From assembly GCA_019614645.1 (NCBI GenBank), contig JABWDB010000006.1:9424001-9488000 (forward strand): a DNA stretch of 64,000 bases. Direction: 5' to 3'. Positions 60,601 through 64,000 of the stretch are shown one piece after another (the first letter of the stretch is position 1; each line of letters starts with the position of its first letter). The notes below the pieces were generated by a model. It was given only the letters and a program-made list of their open reading frames with translations, searched no databases and had not been told where the DNA came from. Both the position numbers and the translations under genes were made by a program. Source of the DNA: Stratiolaelaps scimitus (Eukaryota > Arthropoda > Arachnida > Mesostigmata > Laelapidae).

Positions 60601-61025
60601 CTAATACCCAATCTGAGAGATTCATTAAAGAAAGTATGATACATTTCTTGTCATATGACGTGTGTTTAGTTTCCAAATTTTACTATGGCTGGTGCATTAT
60701 TCCTAGTATATATTTATGGACAAGAGTCATAAAAATAAGCACAATGGAATATAATAAATTCATTCAGTTGTTAACGAAAATACGATTGAGAAATGCAGAT
60801 TAAATAGTACCGTATTGACACCACAGGGCGTGGCTAACACCCTTATTTTCCACTGATCTTGTCTAAAGCATTGAGCTGACAGATATCGTCAGTTAGTCCA
60901 TTCACAAGTGAACGCTGGTTGTATCTTTGTCCCCTATCGAATTATCCGTCGTCTACAATCGCTGTGTAAGGTAAGAGGCAAATTGTTTTCCAATAGCTGA
61001 ATCGAGTTTAACTAATTCAGCTCAA

Positions 61026-61310
61026 CTACACGGCTCCTACTCGTCTTACAGGAAGGCTGGTGGCATCGTAGAACGGTGGTCCCCGACTATACCAGCGACT
61101 GACTTGGATACAGACCCGAATTCGGGGTGGTGCGAATGCATGTGCGTGCATAAGCACGACCAGAGACACGTGTTCACAAATAAAAACATAGGCCAAAATA
61201 ATCGCTCCATTGCAGCATGCTACTGCGGTGATGATAACACGTGTGCCCATCTTGTACTTGATGTACTTTTTGTATCTAATGGTCCAGACCACGATGGAAG
61301 CGTCCTCCAC
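61026..61310 (-). CDS. Candidate exon with a transmembrane segment
   Basis: A 94-codon minus-strand frame: MEDASIVVWTIRYKKYIKYK, then a strongly hydrophobic run (RVIITAVACCNGAIILAYVF), then HVSLVVLMHAHAFAPP. The basic cluster before a 30-40-residue hydrophobic stretch is typical of a membrane protein. I recognise no family and cannot find partner exons. An internal donor cannot be placed with confidence. Confidence 0.3.
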   Translation of the reverse strand: MEDASIVVWTIRYKKYIKYKMGTRVIITAVACCNGAIILAYVFICEHVSLVVLMHAHAFAPPRIRVCIQVSRWYSRGPPFYDATSLPVRRVGAV

Positions 61311-61439
61311 TGCCTCTGTGCTTTGTTCTTGTCAACTCGGCTTTCTCTCTATGCACGATCGTGTCCCCGTATTTTGAGGCGCACCTCTATCGCTTCACAA
61401 AGTAGAATATATTCCAATTTACAATCTCAGCAATGTCAT

Positions 61440-63890
61440 ATCGTTTTCTGATAACGAAACACGATTTCATAGTTCTTGCCTGCCACTCGATCATCTCTCT
61501 CGACGCAATAGATTTACACAGGCATTCGAATGTTGCTGGGACGACAAGATACAATTAATTACAAGCGAGCAATTAACTAATGAGAGTTGTTTAAAAGAAT
61601 ATATAATAAGCAAAGGTTATTATGTCTCAAAATACACCATTATCAAATTATATATGCCTATACAATTAGAGAAGCAGTTGGTCACGGGTCGTCAGCGCTC
61701 AGCTGGAGAGTACTTCCGACTTCGTACCCAATAAATACTATGCATCTTTCTGCCTACCGTAAGACTTCGAACTGGCTAACAAGACAGTTTGTATGCAAAA
61801 CAAAATAAACTTTCGATGAGCAGCAGTGAACGCAATTTGCCATAACAATTTTGAATTGAAAATCGAATTAAGCCACCCTAACCTGTAAGGCTGTCATCGC
61901 ATTCTGCTACCTGACAAAAATATCGACAGTGCAGAACTTCACAAGCACTGTCTTGACTTGATACCGTTAGACCGATCGGGCACGTCGGAGCCGCGTAGGA
62001 ATTTCATCCGTTGAAATCGAGCGTTTGCCGCACGTATATGGCCATTTCTAAATCGAGCAATTTAGATCGCATTGGCCCACCTCGCTCAGGGCGGCGGCGG
62101 CGGAGGCGGAGAGGGGTCGCGCGGTACAGGATAGCGAAGCAGGGGTAAGTGAATTCCGTAATGGAATTCCTTCCCCTCAGACCGATGAACGTGATGTTCT
62201 GACCAAGAAATCCAACCGCCCGAAGCTCAGAGGTATGTGTGTGGGCAGCGTTTTCTTGACAGTTGGAAGGTTGTGCATGTTGCGCCGCGGATAGCATTCA
62301 TTTCGAGTTCAGTAGAGGTCGAGCAATAAAGGGATGCCATGTATATATATATATATATTTGATTAGTTGTCTTCGTACTGCCTTTTGTTGTGACATGTAA
62401 TTATTCACGATTTGACAACAGGTGGCTTAATGTCCAGCGTGAAAGACTTACGTTTGTGTAATTATCAAAATTTTTGCCGCGTCGTTGTTCATAATTGGTC
62501 CCTGTTCTGGGAGAGGACATGGTTCCTTTCGCGGAAGTGATTACAAAAAAGTCGTGGTCCAACAGAAGATGGGCGTGTGTTGCACGCTCCCTTGTGTAAT
62601 ACCACGGCTCTCAGTTGGAGCGCGTAGCGGCAATCGTCCTGAACACTCCTGGTTGCAGGTTGGACTCAGATGGAGAAGACAAAATGCTTAATCAGCATAC
62701 AACAAGCCGGCAGTATTTAGCACTATGAGGACAACGTCTACTTGGTTGGCTAAATTTATTGACTTATTAACAAATTCTGCTTCCTCCACATTCATGTCTG
62801 CGGCGAAATGCGGCTAGCTGTCGGCCAAACCCTCTAGTTGGAGCCAATCGAAGCCGTTAATGTTGCTGACTCAGAATGATTCCGATAGGATCAAGTCCAA
62901 AGCGGGCAACGAAGTCTCCACAGGAAGATGCGTCGAGCAAACCTTCTTCTAAAGGGGTCTACCCCACTCTTCTGAACACTTCGCATGGTTTTGTTCAAAT
63001 TTAAGAATCTTGACGGCCGAATGCTGGGCCATCACCTGATCCTTGTGGGCAATGCATTTAGGCTACAATTGCCAGGATAAGACACAATCATAATAGTAAC
63101 AGCTAACAGTTCTTACAAACTGAAAATAGCAGAATAAGCACCAGTATACGGTGGTGCGGCGACGTATACAACTCAAACCACATGATCATCGGTATCAACA
63201 TCATTTTATACACGTGTATTCACATACACGCTGCACCCGTTCACGCCAACACCCAGAGACACAAACACTCACAAACATAAGCGTTTCGCCATGTCTGGCC
63301 ACACTCGGTTGAATGCGATGTGCTCGGTAGAGGTGACGTGCATATATGCAGTCAAATTCTATTGTCGTCAGCAGCTTTTCGGAAAATTGCTCCGCTGCGG
63401 CACGCTGTTGGAACAATGTCTGCTTGGACCGAAGCCACCCTATGGTCGTTTAGCCTGGGGCGAGATTTCTGCCTGTGAGGTGGGGAACGGACCACCCCTG
63501 AGGCTTTTCCTGCGTGGAGTGATTATATAGCAAAGCAATATTGTACGGGTCAAGGCTCAGCTTTTGCATCGATTCTTGGCTCCTATATGTAACGAGCGTA
63601 GTGTGTCTCGTATTAAGATACAGTCGGAAACGGGTGTTGTTTGTACGATCGTTTCCGGAGGCAGCTTGTATTACCTATTGTCGTTTATATGTATTCTTTC
63701 TACTTTCTTCTAGTTCAGTGCCATTCTCGAGCACGATCACCGTCAAGCGGTTTCCTGCCAGAGGTTTGGCTAATTTGATGTGGGACAGAACAATTAGCTA
63801 GTCTTTTAATTAGGCAAGCTCGTTATATTGTGTAACTATCCCCGCATGTTGAGACGGTGTGAACGAGGCAGAGCAAAGCGGGGGACGCAC
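61440..63890. other. Intergenic stretch, no supported gene
   Basis: It includes a GC-rich patch with a (GGC)n run at 62085-62115, where a short plus-strand frame starting MAISKSSNLDRIGPPRSG reaches a GTAAGT donor near 62145. That could be a first exon but is unsupported. A (TA)n tract occupies 62341-62359. Other ORFs (62297-62004 minus, 63291-63530 plus) have no recognisable features. Confidence 0.4.
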
Positions 63891-63894
63891 ACTT

Positions 63895-63964
63895 AGTCTA
63901 ACAATTCCTCGCGCAGGAAGTCTAACAATTCCTCGCGCAGGAAGTCTAACAATTCCTCGTGAGG
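63895..63964. repeat. 24-bp minisatellite, about three units
   Basis: Units AGTCTAACAATTCCTCGCGCAGGA start at 63895 and 63919. A third, diverged unit (AGTCTAACAATTCCTCGTGAGGA) starts at 63943. Confidence 0.95.
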
Positions 63965-64000
63965 ATCGAGTTTTTGGTAAAGATTGGTGACGCCTGTCGG

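Overview
The window is nuclear DNA of an animal, almost certainly an arthropod. Genes are split into many short exons joined by GT-AG introns, spacers are AT-rich with long (TA)n tracts, there are decayed non-LTR retrotransposons and a tRNA-derived SINE, and one gene encodes a Spaetzle-type cystine-knot ligand. Moderate GC and kilobase introns would suit a parasitiform mite or tick, but that placement is inference. No bacterial-style operon, CRISPR array or defence island is present.

Four multi-exon genes could be rebuilt exon by exon with every splice phase agreeing. (1) 7657-12065 (+): a 216-residue RERG/Ras-like small GTPase whose G3 motif is altered and whose switch I region is enlarged. 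(2) 22001-15366 (-): a 460-residue secreted Spaetzle-like Toll ligand in five exons. (3) 31057-38143 (+): a 377-residue torsin (ER-lumenal AAA+ ATPase) in seven exons, with two microexons and one GC-AG intron. (4) 52383-40663 (-): a 596-residue IFT74 homologue (intraflagellar transport coiled-coil protein) in twelve exons. Torsin and IFT74 are convergent.

Less certain genes are a methyltransferase C-terminus cut by the left edge (3-254), a small secreted-protein ORF nested in an IFT74 intron (46344-45961, -), and a three-exon secreted-protein candidate (56253-58427, +). A few orphan exon-like ORFs could not be tied to a gene (1029-1165, 52475-52690, 61026-61310).

Mobile DNA: decayed LINEs lie at about 1880-3990 (CR1/Jockey-like), 12960-14250 (R1-like RT), 48600-49430 (gag-like ORF1) and 59430-59870 (RT). 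A pol C-terminal fragment next to a perfect 182-bp tandem duplication sits in an IFT74 intron (43473-44005). A tRNA-derived SINE has copies at 8112-8300, 17155-17349 and 60165-60345, and a partial copy at 59590-59626 inside a LINE. Large spacers (22.5-30.4 kb, 52.7-56.2 kb, 61.4-64 kb) hold nothing I can support beyond low-complexity sequence.

The four firm genes serve unrelated processes (signalling, innate immunity or development, nuclear envelope/ER homeostasis, cilia). They look like ordinary eukaryotic neighbours, not a functional cluster. I found no sign of a wholly new system. The most interesting items are the divergent GTPase, the intron-nested secreted ORF, the 182-bp duplication and the orphan secreted gene.
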